Of a DNA stretch of 64,000 bases, positions 33,109 through 42,588 are shown in pieces. The position numbers and the translations under genes were made by a program. The DNA comes from JAOUJD01 sp963726405 (GTDB lineage Bacteria > Pseudomonadota > Gammaproteobacteria > Burkholderiales > Burkholderiaceae_F), in NCBI GenBank assembly GCA_963726405.1, contig CAVSCF010000006.1, forward strand, positions 62,001 to 126,000. The letters are read 5' to 3'. A model generated the notes under the pieces. That model made no database searches, was not told the DNA's origin, and saw only the letters and a program-made list of their open reading frames with translations. Numbering within the stretch: position 1 is the first letter of the stretch; each line of letters starts with the position of its first letter.

Positions 33109-35676
33109 TCAGCGGGGCGCGCGTCCTGGATCGGACCGCGAACGGAAGCGCTTCAGCAGCAGGGCGTTGCTCACCACCGAGACGCTCGAAAACGCCATCG
33201 CGGCGCCGGCGAAGATCGGAGTGAGCAGGCCGAACGCGGCCAGCGGAATGCCGATGACGTTGTAAATGAAGGCCCAGAACAGGTTCTGGCGAATCTTGCG
33301 GACGGTGGCGCGCGAGATCGCGATGGCGTCGGCCACCAGTCGCGGATCGGAGCGCAGCAGGGTGACGCCGGCGGCGTGCATGGCGATGTCCGTTCCGGAG
33401 CCCATCGCGATGCCTACGTGGGCAGCGGCCAGGGCCGGCGCGTCGTTGATGCCGTCCCCGACCATCGCCACGATCCTGCCGTCCTTCTTCAGCGCCTCGA
33501 TGCGCTTCGCCTTGTCGCGCGGCAGGACGTTGGCCTCGTAGTCCTCGAGGCCGAGCTGGCGCGCCACGTACGCGGCCGCACCGGCGTTGTCGCCGGAGAT
33601 CATCGTCGTATGGATGCCGAGCCGATGCAGTTCCTCGATCGCGGCTCGCGCCGTGGGTTTCGGCTCGTCGCCGAACGCCAGCCAGCCGATCAGTCGAGGC
33701 CCGGCGGGCGTGCGCTCGGCGAGCCACGAGACCGTGCGTCCTTCGGCCTCCTGGGCGGCCGCGGCCGCCGCCGCGGGTGACACATCGACCTTCCAGTCTT
33801 CCATCAAGCGGCGGCTGCCGAACGCGACGTCGATCGTGCCGCCAAGCTCGTCCCGCATGCGCGCCGTGACCCCGCGTCCCGCGAGCGCCCGGTGGTCCTG
33901 GGCGGCAGGCGACGCGATGCCCGAACCGCCCTGCGCCTCCTGCGCGACGGCGTCGCGCACGGCGTCCGCCAGCGGATGGTTGCTTCCGGCATTGACCGCT
34001 GCCGACATGGCCAGGACCTGTTCGCGACCGAATCCTCCTTCGTGACCGACGGCGATGACCCGCGGCTTGCCCATGGTCAGCGTGCCGGTCTTGTCGAACG
34101 CCACCACGTCGATGCGCTTTGCGAGTTCGAGGGCCTCCGCATCCTTGATCAGAATGCCATGACGGGCGGCGACACCAGTGCCGGCGATGATCGCGGTCGG
34201 CGTCGCGAGGCCGAGTGCGCATGGACAGGCGATCACCAGCACGCTGACGGCGCTGATCAGCGCAATCTCGAAACTCGCCCCAGCGAGCAGCCAGCCGGCG
34301 AGCGTGGCGAGCGCGATGAGCAGCACCACCGGCACGAACACCGCCGCCACCCGGTCGACGAGCCGCTGGATCGGCGCTTTCGCCGCCTGCGCGTCCTCGA
34401 CGAGGCGAATGATCTTCGCGAGCACCGTTTCCGCGCCGATGGCCGTGGTCTCGACCTCGAGCCGGCCGCTGCCGTTGATCGATCCGGTCGTCACCTTGTC
34501 GCCGACCGCCTTCTCGACGGGAAGGCTCTCGCCGGTCAGCATCGACTCGTCGATGCTGCTCGCGCCGGCGCGGACCAGGCCGTCGACGGGGACCCGATCG
34601 CCGCCGCGGACGACGACGATGTCGCCCAGCTTGACCTCGTCGATCGGGACGTCGACCGGCTGGCCGCCGCGCAACACGAGCGCCTTGTCGGGGCGGAGTT
34701 CGGCCAGGAGGCGGATGGCTTCCGATGTCTGCCGCTTGGCGCGCGCCTCCAGCCACTTCCCGAGCAACACCAGCGCGATCACGACGGCCGCCGCCTCGAA
34801 GTACAGGTGCTGCATGTGGCCGATGCCGTGCGACCGGACGCCGTCCATCCAGAGATAGAGCGACAGGCCGTACGCCGCCAGCGTGCCGAGCGACACCAGC
34901 AGGTCCATGTTGCCGGTGCCGGCACGCACCGCCCGGGCGGCGGCGACATAGAAGCGGCGCGCGCACCAGAACTGGACTGGCGTCGCGAGCAGCCATTGCA
35001 TCCACGCCGGCATCATCCAGTCGATGCCGATCAGCGAAAGGTGCGAGCCGAGCAACAACGGCACGGCGAGCGCGATCGCCATTAGCGCGTCCCGACGCAG
35101 GCCGGCGGCGGTGTCCTGCACCGCGGTGTCGCCCTGCCGGGCGTCGACGATCGGCGTGGCCTCATAGCCGGCCTGCCTGATCGCCGAGAGCAGGTCGCGC
35201 ACGCTCGCCGCTCCCGAAACCAGTTCGACGTTCGCCGTCTCGGTCCCGAGGTTGACCGTCGCCTTCAGTACACCGGGCACGGGGGAGAGCGCCTGCTCGA
35301 TACGCGCCACGCAGGATGCGCAGGTCATGCCCTGGACGGCGAAGCGCAGCCGTTGTGTCGGCACCGAATAGCCGGCGGCGCCGACGGCCGCCCGCAGCGC
35401 CGTCGCCTCCAGTCGCGCGCCTTCGACCGCGGCCGACTCGGTCGCCAGGTTCACGGCCACCTTGCGCACGCCCGGTACCTGGGCGAGCGCCTTCTCGACG
35501 TGCGCGACGCAGCTTGCACAGGTCATGCCCTGCACCGGCAGGACCATGCGCTGCGCGAATTGAGAGGCGGGAGCGCCGCCCTGGGCGGCGGGAGAGTCGC
35601 GGTCCACGACGGCGGGTCCGATGGGAGCTTCGATCGTAGCCCGGGGATCGGCGACAGGGGGCGATTCAGTCAGCAT
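33109..35676 (-). CDS. copA: Copper-exporting P1B-type ATPase
   Basis: 855-aa inner-membrane pump exporting Cu(I) from the cytoplasm. Two N-terminal heavy-metal domains each have GMTCASC (residues ~50-56 and ~116-122). Eight membrane helices follow, with the CPC ion motif (VIACPCALGLATP), the TGES loop (MLTGESLPVEK), the phosphorylation site DKTGTLT, the SNHPLA His-Pro dipeptide and GDGINDAPAL. The last-helix region with NVIGIPLAAFG and SVVSNALLL fits Cu+ class 1B-1. Divergent from a MerR regulator, with a dyad-containing promoter gap. Confidence 0.95.
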   Translation of the reverse strand: MLTESPPVADPRATIEAPIGPAVVDRDSPAAQGGAPASQFAQRMVLPVQGMTCASCVAHVEKALAQVPGVRKVAVNLATESAAVEGARLEATALRAAVGAAGYSVPTQRLRFAVQGMTCASCVARIEQALSPVPGVLKATVNLGTETANVELVSGAASVRDLLSAIRQAGYEATPIVDARQGDTAVQDTAAGLRRDALMAIALAVPLLLGSHLSLIGIDWMMPAWMQWLLATPVQFWCARRFYVAAARAVRAGTGNMDLLVSLGTLAAYGLSLYLWMDGVRSHGIGHMQHLYFEAAAVVIALVLLGKWLEARAKRQTSEAIRLLAELRPDKALVLRGGQPVDVPIDEVKLGDIVVVRGGDRVPVDGLVRAGASSIDESMLTGESLPVEKAVGDKVTTGSINGSGRLEVETTAIGAETVLAKIIRLVEDAQAAKAPIQRLVDRVAAVFVPVVLLIALATLAGWLLAGASFEIALISAVSVLVIACPCALGLATPTAIIAGTGVAARHGILIKDAEALELAKRIDVVAFDKTGTLTMGKPRVIAVGHEGGFGREQVLAMSAAVNAGSNHPLADAVRDAVAQEAQGGSGIASPAAQDHRALAGRGVTARMRDELGGTIDVAFGSRRLMEDWKVDVSPAAAAAAAQEAEGRTVSWLAERTPAGPRLIGWLAFGDEPKPTARAAIEELHRLGIHTTMISGDNAGAAAYVARQLGLEDYEANVLPRDKAKRIEALKKDGRIVAMVGDGINDAPALAAAHVGIAMGSGTDIAMHAAGVTLLRSDPRLVADAIAISRATVRKIRQNLFWAFIYNVIGIPLAAFGLLTPIFAGAAMAFSSVSVVSNALLLKRFRSRSDPGRAPR

Positions 35677-35722
35677 GAGCAGCTCATTGCACTCTGGAGG
35701 ACAGACAACTGCAGCGTAGACT

Positions 35723-35738
35723 CCGTTCCCCGGTACGG
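35723..35738 (-). promoter_or_regulatory. MerR-type operator dyad in the copA-merR gap
   Basis: CCGT-N8-ACGG (flanked by further partial symmetry) lies in the 82-base gap. On the minus strand it lies between TTGCGT and a CTACGC-like element ~19 bases apart, the long spacer typical of MerR-family promoters. It is therefore a candidate site where the regulator at 35759 controls copA. The -10 element is weak. Confidence 0.5.
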
Positions 35739-35758
35739 ACGCAACCCCTCGTCAAACG

Positions 35759-36187
35759 ATGGCGACAGCCAAGCCTGCTTCCCCGGATTCGATGACTATC
35801 GGCGCGCTCGCGCAGAGTGCGGGCGTGGGGGTGGAGACGGTCAGGTACTACCAGCGGCGCGGCCTGCTGCCCGAGCCGGCCCGCAAATACGGGAGCATTC
35901 GTCGCTATGGCGCCGCCGACGCGGCGCGACTGCGATTCATCCGCCGCGCGCAGGAACTCGGCTTCACGCTCGAGGAGATCGGCGAATTGCTGAAGTTGCA
36001 GGACGGCACGGACCGCCGTGCGATTCGCCGCATCGCCGGCGCCCGTCTGGCGCAGGTCGAGTCGCGCGTAGCCGACTTGCAGCGGATCAGGCGCGCGCTC
36101 GAGCATGTGATCGAGGACTGCGAACATGCGCCCGGCGCGCCCCGCTGCCCGATCATCGACGCGATCAACCGCAGCTCAGCGGACTGA
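35759..36187 (+). CDS. MerR-family metal-responsive regulator
   Basis: 142-aa MerR-type activator. DNA-binding helices at residues ~12-50 (MTIGALAQSAGVGVETVRYYQRRGLL), then ARKYGSIRRYG and a long dimerisation helix to ~118. The metal loop has Cys-x8-Cys followed by PII (DCEHAPGAPRCPII). The spacing is that of mercury MerR rather than the x7 of CueR, but the first MerR Cys (HCEEA region) is replaced here (GTDRRA). It is divergent from copA, so Cu(I) or another monovalent metal is the likely inducer. Confidence 0.88.
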   Translation: MATAKPASPDSMTIGALAQSAGVGVETVRYYQRRGLLPEPARKYGSIRRYGAADAARLRFIRRAQELGFTLEEIGELLKLQDGTDRRAIRRIAGARLAQVESRVADLQRIRRALEHVIEDCEHAPGAPRCPIIDAINRSSAD

Positions 36188-36332
36188 TTTCGAGCGCCAT
36201 GGCGCGGCGCTCTCATTCAAAGCGCAACACTCGCCGCTTCGCGAGTAGCGCATATCGGGAAAGTCCTTGTGAACCGCGCCGGCCGACGGCGACAATCGAT
36301 TTGTCTCAGCCAAGGAATTCCTGCAGCGGTTC

Positions 36333-37160
36333 ATGGATGGCAAACAGCCGCCCGGCATTACGGCCCTGACTGTTGACCGCCCGATCGCCCCGTCCACCCG
36401 GGTGGTCCGGGACGAGATTCCGACACTGCCCTTTCCCGAGAAGTTCGTCGGCTCCTTCGACGACGACGGATGGGTCCGCCTGGCCACCGAGCGCCTTGCC
36501 TTCGAAGTGAAGAAGGCGCGAATCCAGGACGATCTCTTCAAGGCCGTGGCGGTTCGCTACAAGGCCTATTCGCGGCACCTGCCCGAACTCGCCCGCCGTC
36601 TGGTGGCCCCGGAGCCTGCGGATACCGAGCCGGGCTACACGGTGCTCGTGGCGGAGAACCGCCTCGATGGAGCGCCGATCGCGACGGTTCGACTGCAGAC
36701 CAACGAGTTCGGCCCGCTTGCGCTCGAGCAGTCGCTTGCCCTGCCGCCATGGCTGGAAGGACGCAAGCTGGCCGAAGCCACACGGCTTGCGGTGGCGGAC
36801 GGTGTGCGCGGCCGCTTCGTGAGCGTGGTGATGTTCAAGGCGTTCTTCCAGTTCTGCCTTGAACAGGATGTCGAGTGGATGGTCGTCTGCGCCCGGCCGC
36901 CGCTCGACCGGATCTATCTCACGCTTTTGTTCGAGGACGTCGCGCAGGACGGCGTCTACGTTGCCCTCAAGCACTCGGCCAACATCCCGCACCGCGTGCT
37001 GGCCTTCAACGTGCGGACCGCGGAGCCGCGCTGGCGGACGGTTGGCCACGCGCTGTACGGCTTCATGGGTTTGACGGTCCACCCGGACATCCACGTCGGG
37101 CTTCCCGGCCCAAGTGCGGTCCCAAACACCGCCTATTACCGGGATCGCAAAGCCGCCTAG
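36333..37160 (+). CDS. FeeM-like N-acyltransferase
   Basis: 275-aa protein with the pattern of the N-acyl amino-acid synthase FeeM / GNAT-like acyltransferases. A central core runs VRYKAYSRHLPE, GYTVLVAENRLDGAPIATVRLQ, then LPPWLEGRKLAEATRLAV and MFKAFFQFCLEQDVEWMVVCAR, where related enzymes bind acyl-ACP or acyl-CoA. The product cannot be predicted; relatives make N-acyl amino acids or act in exosortase-linked loci. ATG 36333 is chosen. It lies 85 bases upstream of a GGDEF/EAL gene on the same strand, so co-transcription is possible. Confidence 0.68.
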   Translation: MDGKQPPGITALTVDRPIAPSTRVVRDEIPTLPFPEKFVGSFDDDGWVRLATERLAFEVKKARIQDDLFKAVAVRYKAYSRHLPELARRLVAPEPADTEPGYTVLVAENRLDGAPIATVRLQTNEFGPLALEQSLALPPWLEGRKLAEATRLAVADGVRGRFVSVVMFKAFFQFCLEQDVEWMVVCARPPLDRIYLTLLFEDVAQDGVYVALKHSANIPHRVLAFNVRTAEPRWRTVGHALYGFMGLTVHPDIHVGLPGPSAVPNTAYYRDRKAA

Positions 37161-37245
37161 TCGGCGATTCTTGACGTTGGGGCAGGCTCCTCGGGACGAT
37201 CCCGTTCCGGCGCGCGCCTGTCCGACGAACAAGGGGACGAGGACC

Positions 37246-40200
37246 GTGAAGCTGCGGCAGATCCTTGCGCAGGGGATCGTGCACGCCAAGCCGGACGGAG
37301 GGCGCCAGGTGGTGAGGCGCACCCTTTCGTTTCTGCAGGGGCAACTGGAGGGCGGCCTCGCGACCCGTGCGCTCCACGCGTTCGCCATCGGTGCGGTGCC
37401 GATGGTGATGGCCGCCCTCACCCTGATTTCCTTCGTCTTCTGGCCCGACCGCTACGCCGCCGAGAACCCGATCGCCGTTCCGGTCCGAGTCCTCGAGGCC
37501 GAGAGCGGGCAGACGCCGGACCTCCTGCTTTCGCGGTTGTCGCAGGCGCCAGCCGAGGCCTTCGTCGACACTCGGCTGTCGACGCGCCCGTTCTGGATGC
37601 TGATCGATCTCAAGGGGGCGGACGTCCGCGCGACCACCGTGGCGTTCCCGTCGCGGCATGCACGGAAGCTGACCTGCTGGGACGTGCGCGACCTGAAGAC
37701 TCCGCTGGCCGAGGCCGATCGCGGCCAGTCGAACGGCATCATGCGGCCGGTCAAGTCCGGCTTCGCCATCGAGTTCGCGGAAGCGCACGCGCCGCCGGCG
37801 CTGCTGTGCGAGGGCCAGTACGAAGGCCCGGCCCGCATCCGGGCGGAGCGCTGGGAATCCGCCCAGTTCGCGATCTCCGCGGCGGCCTTTCACCGCGAGT
37901 CCGGCCTGCTCGAAGGCGGAACGCTGGTCCTCGCCCTGTTCGTGTTCCTTGTCGCGCTGATCAATCGCGAGTGGATCTATGTGCTCTTTGCCGGCTGGCT
38001 GGTGGCCAACTTCCAGCTTGCGGCGATCTCCGCCGGGTTCGACTGGACCTGGCTCGGCCAGGCGGTGCCCGAGTCGTTCATCCTGCCCATGCGCAAGGCG
38101 GCCATCGCGTTCTACTGCCTGCTGACGATCGCGCTGTTCGGCCGCCTGTTCAGTGCCGACCTGAAGCAGTTGCCGGAGCGCTGGATGCTTGTGCCCGTCC
38201 AGTGGTCGGGCATCGCGTTGCTGATCGCCGCCTTTGTGGCGCCTTTCGCGATCTTCCTGCCGATCATGTGGACTTCGGTCGCGCTCGGCGTGTCGGTCAT
38301 CGCGTACCTGCTCGTGCGCCTCCTCGGCACGGCGCGCAGCCCGGTTGCGATCTGGTACGGCGCGTCGCTCGCGCTGACGCTCGTCTCCGGCCTGTACGAA
38401 GTGCTCGCGGCGGCGTTCGGCGTGAAAGTGCTGATCGGCGCCGTGAACAGCGTGACGGCCGCGCTCGCATCGAGCCTGCTGGCCGCGCTCGCCATTGCCG
38501 CGCAGTTCCGGGCCGAGCGGGAAAAGCGCGTGGCCGCGGAAGCGGAATCGCTGCGCGCATCGAGCAAGCTCGAATCGACGTACCAGGCGATTCCGATCGG
38601 TCTGTTCACCGCCGACGAGAGCGGCGCATTGCTGCAGACCAACCCGGCGTTCCGTGCGCTGGCGAGCCTGCCGGAGGAGGCCTGGCGCCCGTTCTGGTCG
38701 GACATCTTCCCGGACCACGACTGGAAGTCGGTGCTCAGCGTGGCCGCCGACTCGCCCCGCGAACTCGAAGTCCACCGCGGCACGCCGAACGGCGAGGCGC
38801 GCTGGTACGTGGTGCACGCCACGCGCGCGGGCGACGTGATCGAAGGCTCCCTGCAGGACGTCACCGAGCGCAAGACCGCGAACGACCGGCTGCGCTTCCT
38901 CGCCGACCACGACCCGCTCACCGGAATCCTGAATCGTCGCGGCATCGAAATGGCCTTCACCAAGCTGCGCCGGCGCCGCAACGGACGCCCGGCGGCGCTC
39001 GCCTACCTCGACCTGGACCGCTTCAAGCTCATCAACGATCTCTACGGACACCCGGCCGGGGACGAAGTGCTGCGCCAGCTGTGCTCGCGCGTGCGGTCGC
39101 ACCTCGCGGATGCCGAGTCCTTCGCGCGGGTCGGCGGCGACGAGTTCGTCATCCTCTTTCACGATGCGGCGATCCTGCGGGCCAAGGCCATCTGCACCGC
39201 GCTGGTGGAGGCCATCGAGGACTCGCCGTTCACCATCGGCGACAAGGCTTTCCAGGTCAAGGGATCGATCGGACTGATCGAACTCGATCGCGAGATCTCC
39301 TTCCGGGACGCGGTGGCGACGGCCGACCGCGCCTGCCGCGAGGCGAAGGCGGGCCGCGGCCGGGTCGTCGCCTACGAACGCGACACGGAACCGTTCCAGG
39401 ATCGCATCGACGAACTGCGCCTGATCGAACGGATCGGGCAGGGGTTCGAAGACGACGGACTGTTCCTCGAGATGCAGCCCATCATGTCGCTCGACCGGCC
39501 TCTCGAGTCGCTGAACTTCGAGGTGCTCCTGCGGATGCGCGACAAGGAGAACCGGATCATCCCGCCGGGAAAGATCATCAAGGCGGCGGACAACAACGGG
39601 CGGATGGCGATCATCGACCGCTGGGTGCTCGAGCGCACGCTGCAGTGGATTGACGAGCACCGGGAACGCTTCACCGCGACGCATTTCATCTGCGTCAACC
39701 TGAGCGGCAGCTCGCTGAATGACGAACGGTTCGTCGAGGATGCGTTCGCGATGCTGTCCTCGCATCCGAAGGCGTCGTCGCTGCTGTGCCTTGAGGTGAC
39801 CGAGAGCGTGGCACTGCACGACCTGCAGAACACCGGTCGCTTCATCGACCGTGCCAAGTCGCTCGGCGCGAAGATCGCGCTCGACGATTTCGGTGCCGGC
39901 TACTCGTCCTTCAACTACCTGCGGGACCTTCCCGCCGACGCGCTGAAGATCGACGGCGCCTTCGTCAAGGGCGTCAGTTCGCATCCGGCCAACGTCGCCA
40001 TCCTGCAGGCGATCATCGAGCTCACCCACAACCTCGGCATGAAGAGCATCGCCGAGTGGGTCGAAGACCTGGAGACGCTGGAACTGCTCGCCGAACTCGG
40101 GGCCGACTACGCGCAGGGCTACGCGATCGCCCGCTCGCAGCCGGCCGAGCGGTTGCTGCAGGCGAAATCATCGGCGGACTTCATCGCCGACGAGCCGGTC

Positions 40201-40290
40201 CGCGCCTTCGTGCACGGGCGCAAGGCCATCCGCAAGCCGCCGGCGCCGATTCGCTACCTCATCGGCGGGCGCTCCGCGTCCGGCCGTTAG
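37246..40290 (+). CDS. Membrane PAS-GGDEF-EAL c-di-GMP turnover protein
   Basis: 1014-aa protein starting at GTG 37246 after GACGAGGACC. An N-terminal helix (~45-65) and a periplasmic domain (~65-225) precede a seven-helix membrane block (~235-440), the 7TMR-DISM-like layout. Then come a PAS-like segment (~475-570), GGDEF (FARVGGDEFVILF, ~665) and EAL (~770-1000). GGDEF is intact but the product-inhibition RxxD site is absent (ADAE in its place). The EAL signature reads EVL (FEVLLRM); other catalytic residues are present: VNLSGSS, LEVTES, LDDFGAGYSS, LKIDG and AEWVED. It can probably make and/or break c-di-GMP. An inducing ligand is unknown. Confidence 0.9.
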   Translation: MKLRQILAQGIVHAKPDGGRQVVRRTLSFLQGQLEGGLATRALHAFAIGAVPMVMAALTLISFVFWPDRYAAENPIAVPVRVLEAESGQTPDLLLSRLSQAPAEAFVDTRLSTRPFWMLIDLKGADVRATTVAFPSRHARKLTCWDVRDLKTPLAEADRGQSNGIMRPVKSGFAIEFAEAHAPPALLCEGQYEGPARIRAERWESAQFAISAAAFHRESGLLEGGTLVLALFVFLVALINREWIYVLFAGWLVANFQLAAISAGFDWTWLGQAVPESFILPMRKAAIAFYCLLTIALFGRLFSADLKQLPERWMLVPVQWSGIALLIAAFVAPFAIFLPIMWTSVALGVSVIAYLLVRLLGTARSPVAIWYGASLALTLVSGLYEVLAAAFGVKVLIGAVNSVTAALASSLLAALAIAAQFRAEREKRVAAEAESLRASSKLESTYQAIPIGLFTADESGALLQTNPAFRALASLPEEAWRPFWSDIFPDHDWKSVLSVAADSPRELEVHRGTPNGEARWYVVHATRAGDVIEGSLQDVTERKTANDRLRFLADHDPLTGILNRRGIEMAFTKLRRRRNGRPAALAYLDLDRFKLINDLYGHPAGDEVLRQLCSRVRSHLADAESFARVGGDEFVILFHDAAILRAKAICTALVEAIEDSPFTIGDKAFQVKGSIGLIELDREISFRDAVATADRACREAKAGRGRVVAYERDTEPFQDRIDELRLIERIGQGFEDDGLFLEMQPIMSLDRPLESLNFEVLLRMRDKENRIIPPGKIIKAADNNGRMAIIDRWVLERTLQWIDEHRERFTATHFICVNLSGSSLNDERFVEDAFAMLSSHPKASSLLCLEVTESVALHDLQNTGRFIDRAKSLGAKIALDDFGAGYSSFNYLRDLPADALKIDGAFVKGVSSHPANVAILQAIIELTHNLGMKSIAEWVEDLETLELLAELGADYAQGYAIARSQPAERLLQAKSSADFIADEPVRAFVHGRKAIRKPPAPIRYLIGGRSASGR

Positions 40291-40377
40291 CCGTCGCCGG
40301 TCGCCGCGCCGGCCAGGGCGCGACTGCCAGTCAGTACAGTGCCGGCGGGCAACGCGAACAACCACGGGAGTCGAGTG

Positions 40378-41121
40378 ATGGGCACCGACCAGCTGCTGGA
40401 TGCATTGAAGCGCGTGCTGAAGAGCCGCCGTGTCACATACGCCGAACTGGCCGAGCGCATCGGCTTGTCCGAAGCGAGCGTCAAGCGGCTCTTCTCGCAG
40501 CAGACATTCACGCTCAGCCGCCTTCAGCAGGTGCTCAAGGCGCTCGACATGGACTTTTTCGAGCTGGCGCGTCTTGCGCGGGGTGCGGGCGACGCTCCGG
40601 CGGAGATGAGCGAAGCGCAGGAGCAGGCCCTCGCGTCCGAACCGCACCTGATGGGTGTGTTCTACCTGCTGTTCAACGACTGGCAGCCGGCGCAGATCCT
40701 CGCGCGTTACGAGATCGCCGAGGCCGAGCTCACGCGGTGGCTCACCCGGCTCGATCGTCTGCAGCTGATCGACCTCATGCCCGGGAACCGGGTGAAGCTG
40801 AAGGTAAGCCGCCATTTGCGGCTGAAGCCGAGCGGCGCGATCCGCGCCCGCCACGGGCAGCGCACGATGGCCGACTTCCTCGCCGTGGAGTTCGATCGCC
40901 ACGGCGGGCACTTCCTGTTCGAGTTCCGCGACATCTCGGCCGCATCGTTCGCCGTCATCCAGCGCAAGATCGACCGCCTGGCCGCGGAATTCAACGAACT
41001 CGCGGAACTGGACAGCACGCTTCCGCCCGAACAGCGGCAGTCGATCGGCCTCGCATTGGGCATGCGGCCCTGGCGCATCGGGCAGGTCACCGGGCTGAAG
41101 GAGCGTCCGCGCCGGCGCTAG
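40378..41121 (+). CDS. XRE-family transcriptional regulator
   Basis: 247-aa protein with an N-terminal Cro/CI helix-turn-helix (residues ~5-62: VTYAELAERIGLSEASVKRLFS). After a linker a second domain begins near 85 (ASEPHLMGVFYLLFNDWQPAQIL); it contains LTRWLTRLDRLQLIDLMPGNRVKLKV, resembling a second winged helix, and has a C-terminal FLFEFRDISAASFAVIQRKIDRLAAEF. Such two-domain XRE proteins are common in betaproteobacteria; targets are unknown. ATG 40378, three bases after a GTG alternative. It converges on the lipoprotein hydrolase gene. Confidence 0.82.
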   Translation: MGTDQLLDALKRVLKSRRVTYAELAERIGLSEASVKRLFSQQTFTLSRLQQVLKALDMDFFELARLARGAGDAPAEMSEAQEQALASEPHLMGVFYLLFNDWQPAQILARYEIAEAELTRWLTRLDRLQLIDLMPGNRVKLKVSRHLRLKPSGAIRARHGQRTMADFLAVEFDRHGGHFLFEFRDISAASFAVIQRKIDRLAAEFNELAELDSTLPPEQRQSIGLALGMRPWRIGQVTGLKERPRRR

Positions 41122-41139
41122 GCCTCCGGGCCGCTTGCG

Positions 41140-42033
41140 CTACCGCACGTCGGCCGTGGTGGTCGAACCGGTACGCCGGACGAAGTCCAGCACGGCTTCG
41201 CGATACACGGGGCCGCCCGTTCGGCTGGACCCCGAATGCGTGCCGCCTTCGATCTTCACCAGTGTCTTCTCGCGGCTTCCGGCCGCCTCGTACAGGGTGT
41301 CGGCCATCGTGTGGGGCACGACGCTGTCCGAGGTTCCGTGCAGCACGAGCAGCGGCGCGGGGACGTCGCGGATCTTGGACACGGAGTCGAAGGGCTGGGT
41401 GACGGCCAGCCCGATCCCGGGCACCCAGCCCCACTTCATTCCGCGGACCACATCCGGGATCGATGTAAACGTGGACTCGATGATGACGCCGGCGACGGCG
41501 TTCGGGTCCGCCCTCAGTTCGCGCGCCGCGAGGTCGATGGCCAGCGCGCCGCCGAGGCTGTGGCCGTACAGGTACCGCCGCGAGGCATCCGGCTGGCGTC
41601 GCTTCAATTCCTCGAACGCGAGGCGCGCGTCCTCGGTCGCCGATTCCTCCGACGGCAACAGGTCCGTGCTCTTGCCGAAGCCCCGATAGTCGACGGCGAG
41701 CACGTTGAAACCGAGCTCGTGCCAGCGGGCGATGCGGAATACGCTGCCGTTCATGTTCCAGCGCGCGCCGTGCAGGTACAGGACGGTCGGCGCAGCCGCG
41801 GCATTCTTTGGCTGGGCGATATGCCAGGCGTGGACCCGGTGCCCGTTCGGCAATGCCAGGTCGTACTCCTCCGTGCCGCCGATGGGCTCGGAGAACCAGC
41901 GCGGATTGTCGCGAGCCGGGTTGAAAATCGCCTGGCGCTGCCATTCGTCGAGGGACGCGCAGCCGGCAAAGGCGCCGCCGAGGCCCAGGGCCACGACGAG
42001 CAGGGCGAGGGGACGGGTCAGGAGTCGAAGCAT
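41140..42033 (-). CDS. Alpha/beta-hydrolase lipoprotein
   Basis: 297-aa predicted lipoprotein: signal to residue ~23, with lipobox AFAGC. The hydrolase domain has an HG oxyanion strand (LYLHGARWNMNG), the nucleophile elbow GHSLGG (Ser ~148), Asp in HGTSDSVVP and His in GGTHSG. The order and spacing fit the BAAT/DUF-like YfhR serine hydrolases. The substrate is unknown, but anchoring puts it in the envelope. It is the last gene of a minus-strand run starting at 45219. Confidence 0.85.
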   Translation of the reverse strand: MLRLLTRPLALLVVALGLGGAFAGCASLDEWQRQAIFNPARDNPRWFSEPIGGTEEYDLALPNGHRVHAWHIAQPKNAAAAPTVLYLHGARWNMNGSVFRIARWHELGFNVLAVDYRGFGKSTDLLPSEESATEDARLAFEELKRRQPDASRRYLYGHSLGGALAIDLAARELRADPNAVAGVIIESTFTSIPDVVRGMKWGWVPGIGLAVTQPFDSVSKIRDVPAPLLVLHGTSDSVVPHTMADTLYEAAGSREKTLVKIEGGTHSGSSRTGGPVYREAVLDFVRRTGSTTTADVR

Positions 42034-42072
42034 CGGGAATTTGACCGGGGAGTCTCCGCGGAGTTTCGTCCG

Positions 42073-42579
42073 TCAGACGGGGCCGGTGAAATCCCGCTTG
42101 CCGAGTTCCACGCCGTTGTGACGCAGGATGTCGTACGCCGTCGTGATGTGGAAGTAGAAGTTCGGCAGCACGATGTTCGCGAGATAGGTCGTGCCGTCGA
42201 AGCTCTTGTCCTCGCCGCGCATCTTCATCGTGACCGTGCGCGTCGCCGCCTCGGCGAACTGCTCCGGCTTGAAGCTCTCGACGTAGGCGATGGTCTTCGC
42301 GATGCGCGCCTTGAGGTCGTCGAAGGTCGCTTCGTTGTCTTCGTATTTCGGCGGCTCGTTGCCGGTCAGGCGCGCGACGGCGCCCTTGGCGAAGTCGCCG
42401 GCGATGCGCACCTGGGCCGACAAGGGGAACATGTCCGGGAACAGCCGCGCGTTCACCAGCACCGCCGGGTCGATCTTGCGGGCTGCGGCGTGCGCCGCGC
42501 CCTTGTCGAGCACCGTCTCCAGGTTGCGCAGCATGCGCACGAAGACCGGCGCGGAAAGCGCGTACATCAGGTTGTCCAT
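42073..42579 (-). CDS. DUF1993 family protein
   Basis: 168-aa cytoplasmic helical protein. It has the DUF1993 pattern: MYALSAPVFVRMLRNLETVLDKG, LFPDMFPLSAQVRIAGDFAKG, and a C-terminal NFYFHITTAYDILRHNGVELGKRDF. The fold is related to the DinB/YfiT four-helix group. No function known. ATG 42579 is chosen over GTG 42582, with AAGGGGAAG before it. It is followed by the lipoprotein hydrolase and preceded by the SET gene at 9 bases. Confidence 0.88.
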   Translation of the reverse strand: MDNLMYALSAPVFVRMLRNLETVLDKGAAHAAARKIDPAVLVNARLFPDMFPLSAQVRIAGDFAKGAVARLTGNEPPKYEDNEATFDDLKARIAKTIAYVESFKPEQFAEAATRTVTMKMRGEDKSFDGTTYLANIVLPNFYFHITTAYDILRHNGVELGKRDFTGPV

Positions 42580-42588
42580 CACTTCCCC

